Shown one piece after another: positions 19,426 to 28,578 of a stretch of 64,000 bases of DNA (positions within the stretch are counted from its first letter, which is position 1; the number at the start of each line of letters is the position of its first letter). A model generated the notes under the pieces. The model did no database searches, was not told where the DNA came from, and was given only the letters and a program-made list of their open reading frames with translations. The stretch is taken from contig DATCZA010000046.1 in assembly GCA_036526135.1 (NCBI GenBank), positions 62,001 to 126,000 of the forward strand, read 5' to 3'. The stretch comes from UBA2965 sp036526135 (lineage in GTDB: Bacteria > Pseudomonadota > Gammaproteobacteria > Pseudomonadales > Azotimanducaceae). The position numbers were made by a program, and so were the translations under genes.

Positions 19426-20289
19426 TCACGCGGCCAGTCCGGACTCCGAGGCAGGGTCGCCGGCAATACGGGCGTGATACATCACCCGCGGCTTGCTCAT
19501 GTCCCACGGACACGCCCGATGCATCAGACAGCGGTTGTCCCACACCACCGCATCACCCGGCGACCACGTGTGGTGATAGATGCGCGGCGGGCGGCAGGCA
19601 AACTCGACGAGCTCGTCAAGCAGACGCTCTGAAGCATCGGCATCCATGCCCGGAATGCCGTAGGCATGGCGGCCCACCATGAGAGCCGGCCGGCCTGTCT
19701 CCGGGTGAATCTTCACGAGAGGGCGCAGAGGCGGCTCGCCCTCGTGAAACCCGTAGTTGCTGTAGGCGCTTTCGCTGCTTGGCACATGACCCACCTTCGC
19801 CTGGCTATGGTAGAGCGAGTGGTAGGCACACAGGTCGGCAATGCGCTCCCTCATCTCCTCGTCCAGCGCATCGTAAGCGGCACGCATGTCCGCCCAGCCC
19901 GTCTCGCCGCCTTCGTCCGGGACGACGTGGGCGGTGAACACCGCGCCTTTTGCCTGGACGGGCATGTAGGTGCTGTCGCAATGCCAGCCCATGTTGCCGC
20001 GAAGTACCTTGACCACGTCATCACTGCCGTCATCGGGGCGCAGGCTGCCGTCCCCGCGCACGTTGCTCAGCGGCGTGAGATCGAACTCCAGCGCTCCGAA
20101 CCGCTGCGCAAATCGGACCTGCTCGGCGTTGCTCAGGTGCTGATCGGGGAAGATGAGCAGCGCGTGCTGCAGCCATGCGTCATAAAGGTCGAAAAAAGCA
20201 TCATCCCCAAGGTCTGCAAGGCGCAAGCCGGTCACCACGGCGCCGAACGAGGCGTCCAGCGGCCGAACATCAAATGTCGATCTGCTCAT
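19426..20289 (-). CDS. TauD/TfdA-family Fe(II)/2-oxoglutarate dioxygenase
   Basis: A 287-residue dioxygenase. The metal-binding H-x-D is in WHCDSTYMP, the distal His in LMHRACPWD, and the 2-oxoglutarate-binding Arg in RVMYHARIAG. ATG 20289 follows a strong GGAGGAAAAGC signal. It is a distant paralogue of the enzyme at 7236-8084. It follows the GST gene by 45 bases on the same strand, so the two may be co-transcribed. Substrate unknown. Confidence 0.92.
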   Translation of the reverse strand: MSRSTFDVRPLDASFGAVVTGLRLADLGDDAFFDLYDAWLQHALLIFPDQHLSNAEQVRFAQRFGALEFDLTPLSNVRGDGSLRPDDGSDDVVKVLRGNMGWHCDSTYMPVQAKGAVFTAHVVPDEGGETGWADMRAAYDALDEEMRERIADLCAYHSLYHSQAKVGHVPSSESAYSNYGFHEGEPPLRPLVKIHPETGRPALMVGRHAYGIPGMDADASERLLDELVEFACRPPRIYHHTWSPGDAVVWDNRCLMHRACPWDMSKPRVMYHARIAGDPASESGLAA

Positions 20290-20334
20290 GCTTTTCCTCC
20301 GGTTCTTCATCGCTCATTCCGGGGCGCGGCAGCG

Positions 20335-20964
20335 TCAGCGCCAGGCGTCGGGAAGGTCCGCCGTTGCCGCAGGATATCCGGACCTTCGGGCCAGCACGTC
20401 GAAGTATGCGCCCACACGACCGGCCCGGGCCCCCTCAATTCCCAGAGCACGCGCCAGCAGAACGGAATAGCCCATCATCACGTCCGCCGCCGTGAACTCG
20501 TCGCCAAGCAGATACTGGCGGCCGGCGAGGGCTTCGTCCAGCGCCTGAACACAGAGGGCAGCACGGGCGCTCATCTCCTCCAACACAGCCGGAATTTCTG
20601 ATTCGCCGGGAAACTCCCGGCGATGGTTGACGATCTCGCCGAGCGGCCGGGCAAAGGTGGCTTCCGCAAACCAGGACCATTGCAGATAGGCGGCACGCTC
20701 GGCAGTACCCGGCGGGGGACGCAGCCGACCCGCTCCGTGACGGTCGAGCAGATGCTCGACCATGGCACCGGATTCGAACATGGTGACGTCGTCGTCGACG
20801 AGCACGGGCACTTTGCCTACCGGATTGAGCCTTCGCCATTCGGGGGTTGCCCGGTAGGCCGGAGAGAAGTCGACGGCCACCTTCTCGTAAGGCAGCCCGA
20901 GCTCCTCGCACAACCAGATGACCCGGACCGATCTGGTGCCGGCAACGTGATAAATCCTGATCAT
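20335..20964 (-). CDS. Glutathione S-transferase
   Basis: A 209-residue two-domain GST. The thioredoxin-like N-terminal domain has YHVAGTRSVRVIWLCEE (catalytic Ser/Thr region), NPVGKVPVLVDDD with the cis-Pro, and the glutathione-binding E-S pair in MFESGAMVEHLL. The helical C-terminal domain carries the N-capping motif LLGDEFTAADVMMGYS. The sequence class resembles bacterial beta/theta-like GSTs. Divergent from the amidohydrolase gene at 21072. Confidence 0.92.
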   Translation of the reverse strand: MIRIYHVAGTRSVRVIWLCEELGLPYEKVAVDFSPAYRATPEWRRLNPVGKVPVLVDDDVTMFESGAMVEHLLDRHGAGRLRPPPGTAERAAYLQWSWFAEATFARPLGEIVNHRREFPGESEIPAVLEEMSARAALCVQALDEALAGRQYLLGDEFTAADVMMGYSVLLARALGIEGARAGRVGAYFDVLARRSGYPAATADLPDAWR

Positions 20965-21071
20965 GCGGGCTTCCCAGCCATGGCTTGCGGCCTTCAATCA
21001 TCCGCAACAGCGCGCCGCGCGGCAACCGGTTAAACTGAGCGCGCTTTGGAGACAGCCGACGGGGAGCACGG

Positions 21072-21956
21072 ATGGGGCGACCGACAGATCTTGGGGTGAT
21101 CGACCTGATGCTCGAGATGCCCACCGGCACTGCCGGCATGGGCATGAAGCAGGCCCGTGCATTGACAAGGGACAAGGGAACGGGCGAGTTCTCCCACCAT
21201 CCGGCCCAGTACCTCTTCAAGGACGCCCCGGAACGCATGTCTTTGGCCACCGATCCCGACGCGGTGGTGGGCATGATGGACGATTTCGGCGTGGCCATGG
21301 CGCAGATCGCCGTCAACCCTCGCAAACCCGAGGCCGCCCTGGATCTTTTCGAGAAGCATCCCGGCCGATTCTTCGGCGAGGTAGGCGTCGATCCCAACTC
21401 GGGTATGGAGGGTGTTCGCGCGCTCGAGACCTGCGTCGGGCTGCACCCCAACATCAAGGCCGCCTCCGCCGCGCCCTGCCTGCTGAATCCTCAGGTGCCC
21501 ATCGACGACAAGAAGTTCTATCCCATCTACGCGAAGTGCTGCGAGCTCGACATTCCCATCAACATGCTGGTCGGCGTGCCGGGACCACGCGTTCCCTACA
21601 GGTGCCAGCATCCGGGCCTGCTCGACGAGGTGGCCTGGTTTTTCCCGGAGCTGAAGGTGGTCATGCGGCACGGCGGGGACCCATGGACGGACCTTTGCGT
21701 GAAGCTGCTGTTGAAGTGGCCGAATCTCTACTATTCCACGTCTGCCTGGGCGCCTAAGCATTACCCCAGGAACGTTCTCGAGTTCGCCAACAAGCGCGGC
21801 CGCGGCAAGGTGCTCTACGCCGGCTATTTCCCCGGCCTGAGCTACGAGCGCATCTTCACGGAGATGGACGACCTGCCGCTGACAGACGATACCTGGCCGG
21901 CATTTCTCCGCGACAACGCCATCAACGTCTACAAACTTCAGGACATCCTCGAATGA
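21072..21956 (+). CDS. Amidohydrolase-2 family (metal-dependent TIM-barrel hydrolase)
   Basis: A 294-residue member of the amidohydrolase/decarboxylase (ACMSD-like) superfamily: the barrel strands FFGEVGVDPNSG, HPNIKAASAAPC, DIPINMLVGVPGPR and LKVVMRHGGDPWTD are recognisable. The N-terminal H-x-H motif is not evident (VIDLMLEM instead), so the metal site may be incomplete. ATGA overlap with the acyl-CoA dehydrogenase gene shows coupling. Family members decarboxylate or hydrolyse cyclic and aromatic acids; the true reaction is unknown. Confidence 0.82.
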   Translation: MGRPTDLGVIDLMLEMPTGTAGMGMKQARALTRDKGTGEFSHHPAQYLFKDAPERMSLATDPDAVVGMMDDFGVAMAQIAVNPRKPEAALDLFEKHPGRFFGEVGVDPNSGMEGVRALETCVGLHPNIKAASAAPCLLNPQVPIDDKKFYPIYAKCCELDIPINMLVGVPGPRVPYRCQHPGLLDEVAWFFPELKVVMRHGGDPWTDLCVKLLLKWPNLYYSTSAWAPKHYPRNVLEFANKRGRGKVLYAGYFPGLSYERIFTEMDDLPLTDDTWPAFLRDNAINVYKLQDILE

Positions 21957-23131
21957 ACCAGCCGGACACCGCGTTGAGCCCCAAAGTTTCTGAACTGGTC
22001 GCGCGAACCACCGAGTTCGTCACCGACAAAGTCATTCCCTACGAGAAGGATCCTCGCAACGGATCACACGGGCCCAGCGATGCTCTGCGAGTCGAACTGC
22101 AGACGGCGGCTCGTGAGGCCGGCCTCCTCGTGCCCCAGTTGGCCGAGCACCTCGGCGGCCATGACCTCAACCACCGGGAGATGGCTGCCGTGTTCCGGGC
22201 CGCCGGGTACTCGCCGCTGGGGCCCATCGCGCTGAACATCATGGCCCCCGACGAGGGCAACATGCACCTGCTGCACAAGGTGGCAACCCCCGAGCAGCAG
22301 GAGCGGTTCCTGCAACCTCTGGCGGCGGGCACCATCCGGTCCGCGTTCCTGATGACCGAGCCCGACGGCGGCGCGGGGTCAGACCCGGGCATGCTGGCCA
22401 CCATGGCGGAGAGGGAGGGCGACGACTGGGTGATCAACGGCCGCAAGTCGTTCATCACCGGCGGCGAAGGCGCCGGGTTCGGCATCATCATGGCCAAGAC
22501 CGGGTCGTCGGCAACCATGTTTCTCGCCGACATGAACACGCCGGGCATCTCCATCGAGCGCGTCCTGGACACCATCGACAGCTCCATGCCCGGGGGCCAC
22601 GCCGTCGTGCGCCTCGACGGGGTGCGGGTTCCGGCGGACCAGATCCTGGGCGAGCTGGACGAGGGCTTCCGCTATGCCCAGGTGCGCCTGGCGCCCGCGC
22701 GTCTGACCCACTGCATGCGCTGGTGGGGGAGCGCCCAGCGGGCCCACGACATCGCCTCGGACTACGCCTGCCGGCGCCAGGCCTTCGGCAAGCCAATCAT
22801 CGACCACGAGGGTGTCGGCTTCATGCTGGCCGACAACCTGATGGACCTGAAACAGGCCGAGCTGATGATCGACTGGTGCGCCGGGGTGCTCGACTCGGGC
22901 GCGCCGGGCACCGCCGAGTCGAGCATGGCGAAGGTCGCCGTCTCCGAGGCGCTGTTCCGTGTCGCCGACCGCTGCGTGCAGGTGCTGGGCGGCACCGGGG
23001 TGACCCAGGACACCATCGTGGAGCAGGTTTTCAGGGAGATCAGAGCCTTTCGGATCTACGATGGCCCCTCCGAGGTTCACCGCTGGTCTCTGGCCAAGCG
23101 GATCAAGCGGGAGCGGCTCGCATCGACTTGA
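21953..23131 (+). CDS. Acyl-CoA dehydrogenase family protein
   Basis: A 392-residue acyl-CoA dehydrogenase fold protein. Motifs: TEPDGGAGSDPGML, DDWVINGRKSFITGG, CRRQAFGKPIIDHEG and the C-terminal RIYDGPSEVHRWSLAKRI. This is closer to the ACAD10/11 group than to classic fatty-acid enzymes. Coupled to the upstream amidohydrolase by ATGA overlap, so the substrate is probably the CoA ester of that enzyme's product family. Confidence 0.9.
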   Translation: MNQPDTALSPKVSELVARTTEFVTDKVIPYEKDPRNGSHGPSDALRVELQTAAREAGLLVPQLAEHLGGHDLNHREMAAVFRAAGYSPLGPIALNIMAPDEGNMHLLHKVATPEQQERFLQPLAAGTIRSAFLMTEPDGGAGSDPGMLATMAEREGDDWVINGRKSFITGGEGAGFGIIMAKTGSSATMFLADMNTPGISIERVLDTIDSSMPGGHAVVRLDGVRVPADQILGELDEGFRYAQVRLAPARLTHCMRWWGSAQRAHDIASDYACRRQAFGKPIIDHEGVGFMLADNLMDLKQAELMIDWCAGVLDSGAPGTAESSMAKVAVSEALFRVADRCVQVLGGTGVTQDTIVEQVFREIRAFRIYDGPSEVHRWSLAKRIKRERLAST

Positions 23132-23154
23132 GAGCTGCCGCCGTGAAGCCGCGT

Positions 23155-23802
23155 TCAGCCGGTGCGGGCTACCTCGTCGGTTTGAGACCAGGGAGTACCC
23201 GTCAGGTTTGGTCGGTGCTTGAAGCGATAGATCACCCGTCTGGCCTCCGCGGGATCTCTCGCCCTGACGAGAAGCGCGATGAGGTGGCGCTCGTGCTTCC
23301 TGGCCTCGAACTGCGTTCCGTAGGGCCCGATGTTGATGCCCTCCCGGGTGGACACGAACCACACGCCGTGGATCTGGAAGAAACGGCTCGAACGGCACCA
23401 CTTCCGCTGGCGCTCACCGCTACGGACGGGCTCGCTGGGAGGAGAGAGATCGATGGTCGTTTCCGCCTCCGCAGCGCTGGCGGATACCCCCAGGCTCTCC
23501 CACTCCTCGTGGAGCACCTTGCGGACGTACCTGAGCCGATCGGCGTCGGTTCTGAGCGCCCGTAAGCGGCGCGAGACGGAGAGGCTGCGGGCGCTGGCGA
23601 GCTCGCGGTCCCCATAAGGACCGACGTGCAACCCGCCCCGGGCACCGAAGTACCACCGCCCCTCGTCGGAGAAGATCTCGTCTGATCTGAACCACTCTGG
23701 AAGCATTCCGTGCATCCGCCAATAAATCTGCCGGTAAGCCTGATCCCAGGTCTGCCTGCTGGGAGACGATATCCCCTTTCGGGCCCTCAAACCGTGAACC
23801 AT
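23155..23802 (-). CDS. Hypothetical protein with two tandem WYF/GPY modules (DUF6316-like)
   Basis: A 215-residue protein with two copies of a ~33-residue module. Residues 36-70 carry EWFRSDEIF...GRWYFGARGGLHVGPYG and residues 134-168 carry KWCRSSRFF...GVWFVSTREGINIGPYG. The repeats share W-x-R-S, F-F/I-F, W-Y/F-F, R-G/E-G and the invariant GPYG. Similar single modules occur in short gammaproteobacterial proteins annotated DUF6316 (recalled, uncertain). The regions between are basic. No signal or membrane segment. It stands convergent to the dehydrogenase gene. Function unknown. Confidence 0.7.
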   Translation of the reverse strand: MVHGLRARKGISSPSRQTWDQAYRQIYWRMHGMLPEWFRSDEIFSDEGRWYFGARGGLHVGPYGDRELASARSLSVSRRLRALRTDADRLRYVRKVLHEEWESLGVSASAAEAETTIDLSPPSEPVRSGERQRKWCRSSRFFQIHGVWFVSTREGINIGPYGTQFEARKHERHLIALLVRARDPAEARRVIYRFKHRPNLTGTPWSQTDEVARTG

Positions 23803-23865
23803 TTAACCAAGCGGTGTCCAGCCTGCGGCCTCTGGGCCAGTCCCGAAAGCGGGGCGACCAATCTT

Positions 23866-24639
23866 TTAAAGGTCGATCTCGGCGATGACGGGGGCGTGAT
23901 CCGAGGCGGTCAGTCCGTCCTTCTTCTTGCGATAGTCCCGATCGGTACGGACGTCGACCACGCGCTCGGCCACGTCGCGCGAGCCCAGTATCAGGTCGAT
24001 TCTCAGCCCGTGGCCGCGGTGAAACGACCCGCCGCGGTAGTCCCACCACGAAAACGCCTGCTCGTCCGGCTTGGCCATACGAAACAGGTCCTCAAGCCCC
24101 GCATCGAGCAGCGACCGGAAGGCCGCACGCTCTTCGAGCGTGTGAAAAATCCTGCCGTCGCCGGCTTCGCCCCGCCAGCTGTCGACGGCTTCCGGCACCA
24201 CGTTGAAGTCTCCGCAGAGGACGGCCCCTGCCGAGGGGCGATCACGCCAGTACTCGCTGAGCGAGGTGAACCAGGCAAGCTTCTTCGCGTAGTCCTCGTG
24301 GTCGAGCGTCTTGCCGTTGGGGCAGTAGACGGTCGTGAACTCCAGGCGATCGTCGACCCGCACGGTGATCAGGCGGGATCCTGCCGACTCCTGGCCTGGC
24401 AGTCCCTTCTGGACGATTTCCACGGGCAGGCGGCTGAGCACCGCGACGCCGTTCCATGCCTTCTGGCCATGGGTGAGGACCTGATAACCCAGCCCGGCGA
24501 AGAAATCGGCGGGGAAGGCTTCGTCGACCAGCTTGATCTCCTGCAGCCCGACCAGGTCGGGCTGCCGGTGGGCCAGCCACAAACCGACGAACTCCTGTCG
24601 GGCGTTCAGCCCGTTGACATTCCAGGTGGCAATTTTCAT
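23866..24639 (-). CDS. xth: Exodeoxyribonuclease III
   Basis: A 257-residue AP endonuclease/3'-5' exonuclease of the expected size. All family motifs are present: TWNVNGLNAR (metal/Asn), LVGLQEIKLVD (catalytic Glu), VYCPNG, GDFNVVPEAVDS, WWDYRGGSFHRGHGLRIDLIL and the terminal SDHAPV with the catalytic Asp-His. It functions in base-excision repair. Divergent from the triple dehydrogenase operon. Confidence 0.95.
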   Translation of the reverse strand: MKIATWNVNGLNARQEFVGLWLAHRQPDLVGLQEIKLVDEAFPADFFAGLGYQVLTHGQKAWNGVAVLSRLPVEIVQKGLPGQESAGSRLITVRVDDRLEFTTVYCPNGKTLDHEDYAKKLAWFTSLSEYWRDRPSAGAVLCGDFNVVPEAVDSWRGEAGDGRIFHTLEERAAFRSLLDAGLEDLFRMAKPDEQAFSWWDYRGGSFHRGHGLRIDLILGSRDVAERVVDVRTDRDYRKKKDGLTASDHAPVIAEIDL

Positions 24640-24723
24640 GGATGAATTGTAGCGTTAATCGGTCGCCGTGATCGCCGTTTCAACCGGCGTGCATCGCTGG
24701 ATCGAGCGCTTGAGAGAAACCAG

Positions 24724-25908
24724 ATGAGCGAGCTGAGCGAGTTCCGCAACCAGACGCGGGCATGGCTGGAAACCAGCTGCCCCGCCGGCGCCCGCGGGCC
24801 GGGCCAGATACCGTGGGGCAGCAGCAAGATCCCGCTGGAAAGCGACGTGCGCCTGTGGCTTGAGCGCATGGCGGAACGCGGCTGGACGGTTCCGACCTGG
24901 CCGAAGGAGTACGGTGGCGCCGAGCTGAGCAGGGATCAGTACATGGTGCTGATCGATGAGCTCAAACGCATCAACGCCCGCACGCCGCTGACCGGACGGG
25001 GCGTGAACTACATCGGTCCGACCATACTCGAATTCGGTACGCACGAGCAGAAAGAACGCTGGCTGCCGGGAATCGCCAGGGGAGAAGGCGGATGGGCCAT
25101 GGGGTACTCCGAGCCCGGAGCCGGATCCGACCTGGCCAGCCTGAGCACCCGGGCGGAGCTTCAGGGCGATCAGTATGTTCTCAACGGCCGCAAGACGTGG
25201 ACATCCGACGCCATGGACTGCGACTACATCTTCGTTCTCGCCCGCACGGATCCCGACCGCCCGAAACACCAGGGAATCAGTCTCCTTCTCGTGGACATGA
25301 ACCAGCCCGGCGTGCAGGTCCGCCCCATTCGCCTGCTTTCGGGCGCCTCACCCTTCAACGAGACCACGTTCGAGAACGCCGTGGCCAGGGCCGACGACGT
25401 CATTGGCGAGGTGAACGCCGGCTGGACAGTGGGGAAACGTCTGCTGCAGTTCGAACGTTCCACCCACGCAGGTATCAACATCTCCGGCTCCCAGGGCGGC
25501 CGCAGCGCCGAAAGCAATCTGGCAGAACGCCTCAAGCAGTTCGTTCCCAGTCGGGACGGCAAGCTGCAGGATCCCGAGCTGCGCGAGCGGCTGGTTCGCT
25601 ACGAGCAGAACGGCCACGCCCAGCGCCTGACCCAGAAGCGCGTCATCGAGGAGCTAAAAGCGCGCGCGCCGGGGTATGCCTCTTCCGCTGTGAAGCTGAC
25701 GGGCGCACTGCACACCCAGGAAGGGGACGAGCTCCTGCTCGCCGCCATGGGGACCCAGGGGATCGTCTGGGATGGGCCAGGACTCGAACGAAGCGATAGC
25801 GAGGCACTGCGCACCTGGCTGCGCCAGAAATCCCTGACCATTGCCGGCGGGACCAAAGAAGTGCAGCTGAACATCATCGCGAAACGCGTTCTCGGCCTGC
25901 CGGATTGA
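24724..25908 (+). CDS. Acyl-CoA dehydrogenase family protein (first of three in tandem)
   Basis: 394 residues. N-terminus MSELSEFRNQTRAWLE and segments such as GARGPGQIPWGSSKIP closely match the enzyme at 11505-12683, so the two derive from one ancestor. GYSEPGAGSDLASL and GRKTWTSDAMDCDY are the FAD/substrate motifs, and the C-terminus reads IAGGTKEVQLNIIAKRVLG. The MCAD-type catalytic Glu position is Gly. Followed after 18 bases by a second dehydrogenase, suggesting either heteromeric complexes or successive steps of one side-chain degradation. Confidence 0.92.
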   Translation: MSELSEFRNQTRAWLETSCPAGARGPGQIPWGSSKIPLESDVRLWLERMAERGWTVPTWPKEYGGAELSRDQYMVLIDELKRINARTPLTGRGVNYIGPTILEFGTHEQKERWLPGIARGEGGWAMGYSEPGAGSDLASLSTRAELQGDQYVLNGRKTWTSDAMDCDYIFVLARTDPDRPKHQGISLLLVDMNQPGVQVRPIRLLSGASPFNETTFENAVARADDVIGEVNAGWTVGKRLLQFERSTHAGINISGSQGGRSAESNLAERLKQFVPSRDGKLQDPELRERLVRYEQNGHAQRLTQKRVIEELKARAPGYASSAVKLTGALHTQEGDELLLAAMGTQGIVWDGPGLERSDSEALRTWLRQKSLTIAGGTKEVQLNIIAKRVLGLPD

Positions 25909-25926
25909 CCTCGAGGAGTTTGCGAG

Positions 25927-27057
25927 ATGTCCTTCAGCTTTACCGACGAGCAGGAGCAGTTCCGGGAAGCCACCCGGCGATTTCTGCAGGACAAGTCCCC
26001 GACCACCGAGGTCAGGCGCCTGATGGAGACCTCTGAGGGTTTCGACGAGGCGGTATGGAAGCAGCTGTCCGGGGAGCTGGCGCTGCCGGGTATTCACATT
26101 CCGGAGCAGTACGGCGGCGCCGGATTCGGTCCCGTGGAGCTCGGCATCATCATGGAGGAGCTCGGTCGGTCCCTCCTGTGCGCGCCGTACTTCGGCTCCA
26201 GCGTGCTGGCCGCAACCGCCATACTCGAGGCCGCTACGGAAGATTGGAAGTGCGAGCTCCTGCCCGCGCTGGCAGCGGGCGAGCAACTCGGCGCGCTGGC
26301 GGTCACCGAAACCGGCGGGCGATGGGACAGCGACGGCATCGCGACCGTGGCCCGGGACAGCGGCGCCGGCTTCTCGCTGACCGGGACCAAGAGCTTCGTG
26401 GTCGATGGCCTGACGGCCGGCTTCCTGATTGTGGCGGCCCGGACACCGGACACCGGCGGTGAGGCCGGCGTAGGGTTGTATCTCGTCAGGCCAGACGATG
26501 CCGGGGTCACCCGGACCCCGTTGGAAACCATGGATGCCACACGCAAGCTCGCACGCATCGATCTGCTCGACGCGCCCGCACGGCCGCTGGGAGAGCCAGG
26601 CGCGGACTGGCCCGCCCTGCAGCGAACGCTGGACCTCGCGGCGGTGGCCCTGGCCAACGAATCCGTGGGCGGAGCCCAGGTCATGCTGGACAGCTCCGTG
26701 GAGTATTCCAAAATCCGCATGCAGTTCGGCCGCGCCATCGGATCCTTCCAGGCCATCAAGCACCGGTGCGCCGACATGCTCGTGGAAGTGGAGCTGGCAA
26801 AGTCCGCCGCCTACTACGCAGCCCAGGCCGCCGCTTCGGGCGACCCCGAATTGCCGGCCCTCGCCTGCCTCGCCAAAGCCGCGGCAAGCGATGCGTTCGT
26901 GAGCACGGCGGCAAGCTGCATCCAGATCCACGGCGGCATCGGCTTCACGTGGGATCACGACACGCACCTGTGGTTCAAACGGGCCAAGAGCTCAGAGGTC
27001 TTTCTGGGCACCCCCGACCACCACCGGGAACTGTATCTGCAGCGGACCGGAGTCTGA
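25927..27057 (+). CDS. Acyl-CoA dehydrogenase family protein (second of three)
   Basis: 376 residues, a divergent subgroup: N-terminus FSFTDEQEQFREATRRFL, weak TETGGRWDSDG in place of the usual TEPxxGSD motif, conserved SKIRMQFGRAIGSFQAIKH, and C-terminal QIHGGIGFTWDHDTHLWFKR. This C-terminus is typical of the small partner subunits in alpha2beta2 acyl-CoA dehydrogenases of sterol degraders (FadE-type, recalled). AGGAGT lies before ATG 25927. It probably pairs with the product of 24724 or 27069; this needs structural or co-purification proof. Confidence 0.9.
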   Translation: MSFSFTDEQEQFREATRRFLQDKSPTTEVRRLMETSEGFDEAVWKQLSGELALPGIHIPEQYGGAGFGPVELGIIMEELGRSLLCAPYFGSSVLAATAILEAATEDWKCELLPALAAGEQLGALAVTETGGRWDSDGIATVARDSGAGFSLTGTKSFVVDGLTAGFLIVAARTPDTGGEAGVGLYLVRPDDAGVTRTPLETMDATRKLARIDLLDAPARPLGEPGADWPALQRTLDLAAVALANESVGGAQVMLDSSVEYSKIRMQFGRAIGSFQAIKHRCADMLVEVELAKSAAYYAAQAAASGDPELPALACLAKAAASDAFVSTAASCIQIHGGIGFTWDHDTHLWFKRAKSSEVFLGTPDHHRELYLQRTGV

Positions 27058-27068
27058 GGACGTTGACC

Positions 27069-28322
27069 ATGAGCGAAATCGACGAAAAGGAAGTACGTCA
27101 GGAGGTCGGGACCTGGCTGGAAGCGAATTGGGATCCCCAGCTAGGCCTGCTCGAGTGGCGCAACATCCTCGTGGACTCGGGGTGGGGCATGCCCCATTGG
27201 CCCACCCAGTGGCACGGCCGGGGACTGCCGGTGGGGCTGACGCCGGCCGTGGACGACGAGCTGGCGTCCGTCAACGCGGTGAGCGTGGCAAAGTCGGGCA
27301 TCAGGCTTCTGGCGGCGGCCACGCTGCTCGAGCACGGCAGCGACATGCACAGGGAGAAGTTCCTGCGCCGGATCCTCACCGGCGAGGACACCTGGTGCCA
27401 GCTCTTCAGCGAGCCCGGCAGCGGGTCGGACCTTGCCGGTGCCACCACCCGCGCCGACTTCGACGGGACCAGCTGGATCATCAACGGCCAGAAGGTGTGG
27501 ACCACCAGCGCTCATCACGCCCAGTGGGGATTGCTGCTGGCACGCACAGACTGGGACGTGCCGAAGCATCAGGGGCTGTCCTACTTCGTCCTCGACATGT
27601 CCCAGCCCGGGGTGGAGGTGCAGCCTCTCAGGCAGATGAACGGTCACGCGTCCTTCAACCAGGTCTTCATCACCGACGCCAAGGTCGCACCGGAGTTCCA
27701 GGTATCCACGACCGGCAACGGCTGGGCTGTAGCCATGACCACGCTCGCCCACGAACGTCGCGGCGCTGACGGGCTGCGTCACGCCGCGCGCGCGAAAGAC
27801 CTGCCAGGCCGCATCTACGAGGAGGAGCGGGCAGAGCTCGCCACGGTGATGGAGCCGTACAAGTGGTACCCCCAGCGCGCCGGTCGCATCGATCTAGTCA
27901 TCGATCGGGCATCAGCCACGGGCGCCTTGGCGCAGCCTAACGTGCGGCAGGCCATGGCACGTGCGCTGATCATGTCGCGAAGCGCCGAGTGGACGGCACG
28001 CAGGGCGCGTGCTGCCCAGCAGCTCGGCCGGCCCCAGGGCCCGGAAGGTTCGCTGGGCAAGCTCGCCGCCAGCAACGTGGCGCGCGCGTGTTCCCACGTT
28101 CACACGCTGATCAGCGGCACCGACGCCATGCTCACCGGTCCGGAGAGCCCTCTCGGCGGCGTGGTGTCGGAAATCCTGTTGTCGGTGCCGGCCACGTCCA
28201 TCGCCGGCGGCACGGACGAGGTGCAGCGGAACATCATCTCCGAGCGTGTCCTCGGCATGCCGAAAGAGCCGCGCTTTGACACGGGCCCGTTTCGCGACGT
28301 GCCGAAAAACGTGCTGACCTGA
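27069..28322 (+). CDS. Acyl-CoA dehydrogenase family protein (third of three)
   Basis: 417 residues, starting at ATG 27069 eleven bases after the previous stop. Motifs: FSEPGSGSDLAGATTRADFDG, NGQKVWTTSAHHAQWG, MSQPGVEVQPLRQMNGHASF and C-terminal IAGGTDEVQRNIISERVLG. Gly stands at the MCAD catalytic Glu position, as in the paralogue at 24724. The three genes form one operon. Confidence 0.92.
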   Translation: MSEIDEKEVRQEVGTWLEANWDPQLGLLEWRNILVDSGWGMPHWPTQWHGRGLPVGLTPAVDDELASVNAVSVAKSGIRLLAAATLLEHGSDMHREKFLRRILTGEDTWCQLFSEPGSGSDLAGATTRADFDGTSWIINGQKVWTTSAHHAQWGLLLARTDWDVPKHQGLSYFVLDMSQPGVEVQPLRQMNGHASFNQVFITDAKVAPEFQVSTTGNGWAVAMTTLAHERRGADGLRHAARAKDLPGRIYEEERAELATVMEPYKWYPQRAGRIDLVIDRASATGALAQPNVRQAMARALIMSRSAEWTARRARAAQQLGRPQGPEGSLGKLAASNVARACSHVHTLISGTDAMLTGPESPLGGVVSEILLSVPATSIAGGTDEVQRNIISERVLGMPKEPRFDTGPFRDVPKNVLT

Positions 28323-28552
28323 GGCTCGCCGCGCGCTGGGGAGGCGGCGGCCAGGCAACGGCAGACGGACGCGTTTTCGCCGGTGCCCGTAGCTTGGCCG
28401 CCAGAGGACGAGCCTTCGACGCGAATGAACATCCAGATGATCCCCATGACCATGAGCATCACAAAGGTAACCAGGAAGATCACGATGGCGACCCGTATGG
28501 AGCCGGACCCCTCCTCCCTGCCTGCGCCTGCCGTGCCATCATCGTCATGCAT
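28100..28552 (-). CDS. Possible small membrane protein, antisense to dehydrogenase 3' end
   Basis: The first ~47 residues look real: acidic start HDDDGTAGAGREEGSGS followed by one membrane helix (IRVAIVIFLVTFVMLMVMGI). The rest of this 150-residue frame runs 223 bases into the complementary strand of the acyl-CoA dehydrogenase and reads like a shadow. Either a small single-span protein lost its stop through a frameshift near 28360, or the frame is fortuitous. It lies 26 bases downstream of the merR stop on the same strand. Confidence 0.25.
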   Translation of the reverse strand: MHDDDGTAGAGREEGSGSIRVAIVIFLVTFVMLMVMGIIWMFIRVEGSSSGGQATGTGENASVCRCLAAASPARGEPQVSTFFGTSRNGPVSKRGSFGMPRTRSEMMFRCTSSVPPAMDVAGTDNRISDTTPPRGLSGPVSMASVPLISV

Positions 28553-28578
28553 GGAAGATCGCTGCCGCGCCCCGGGAG

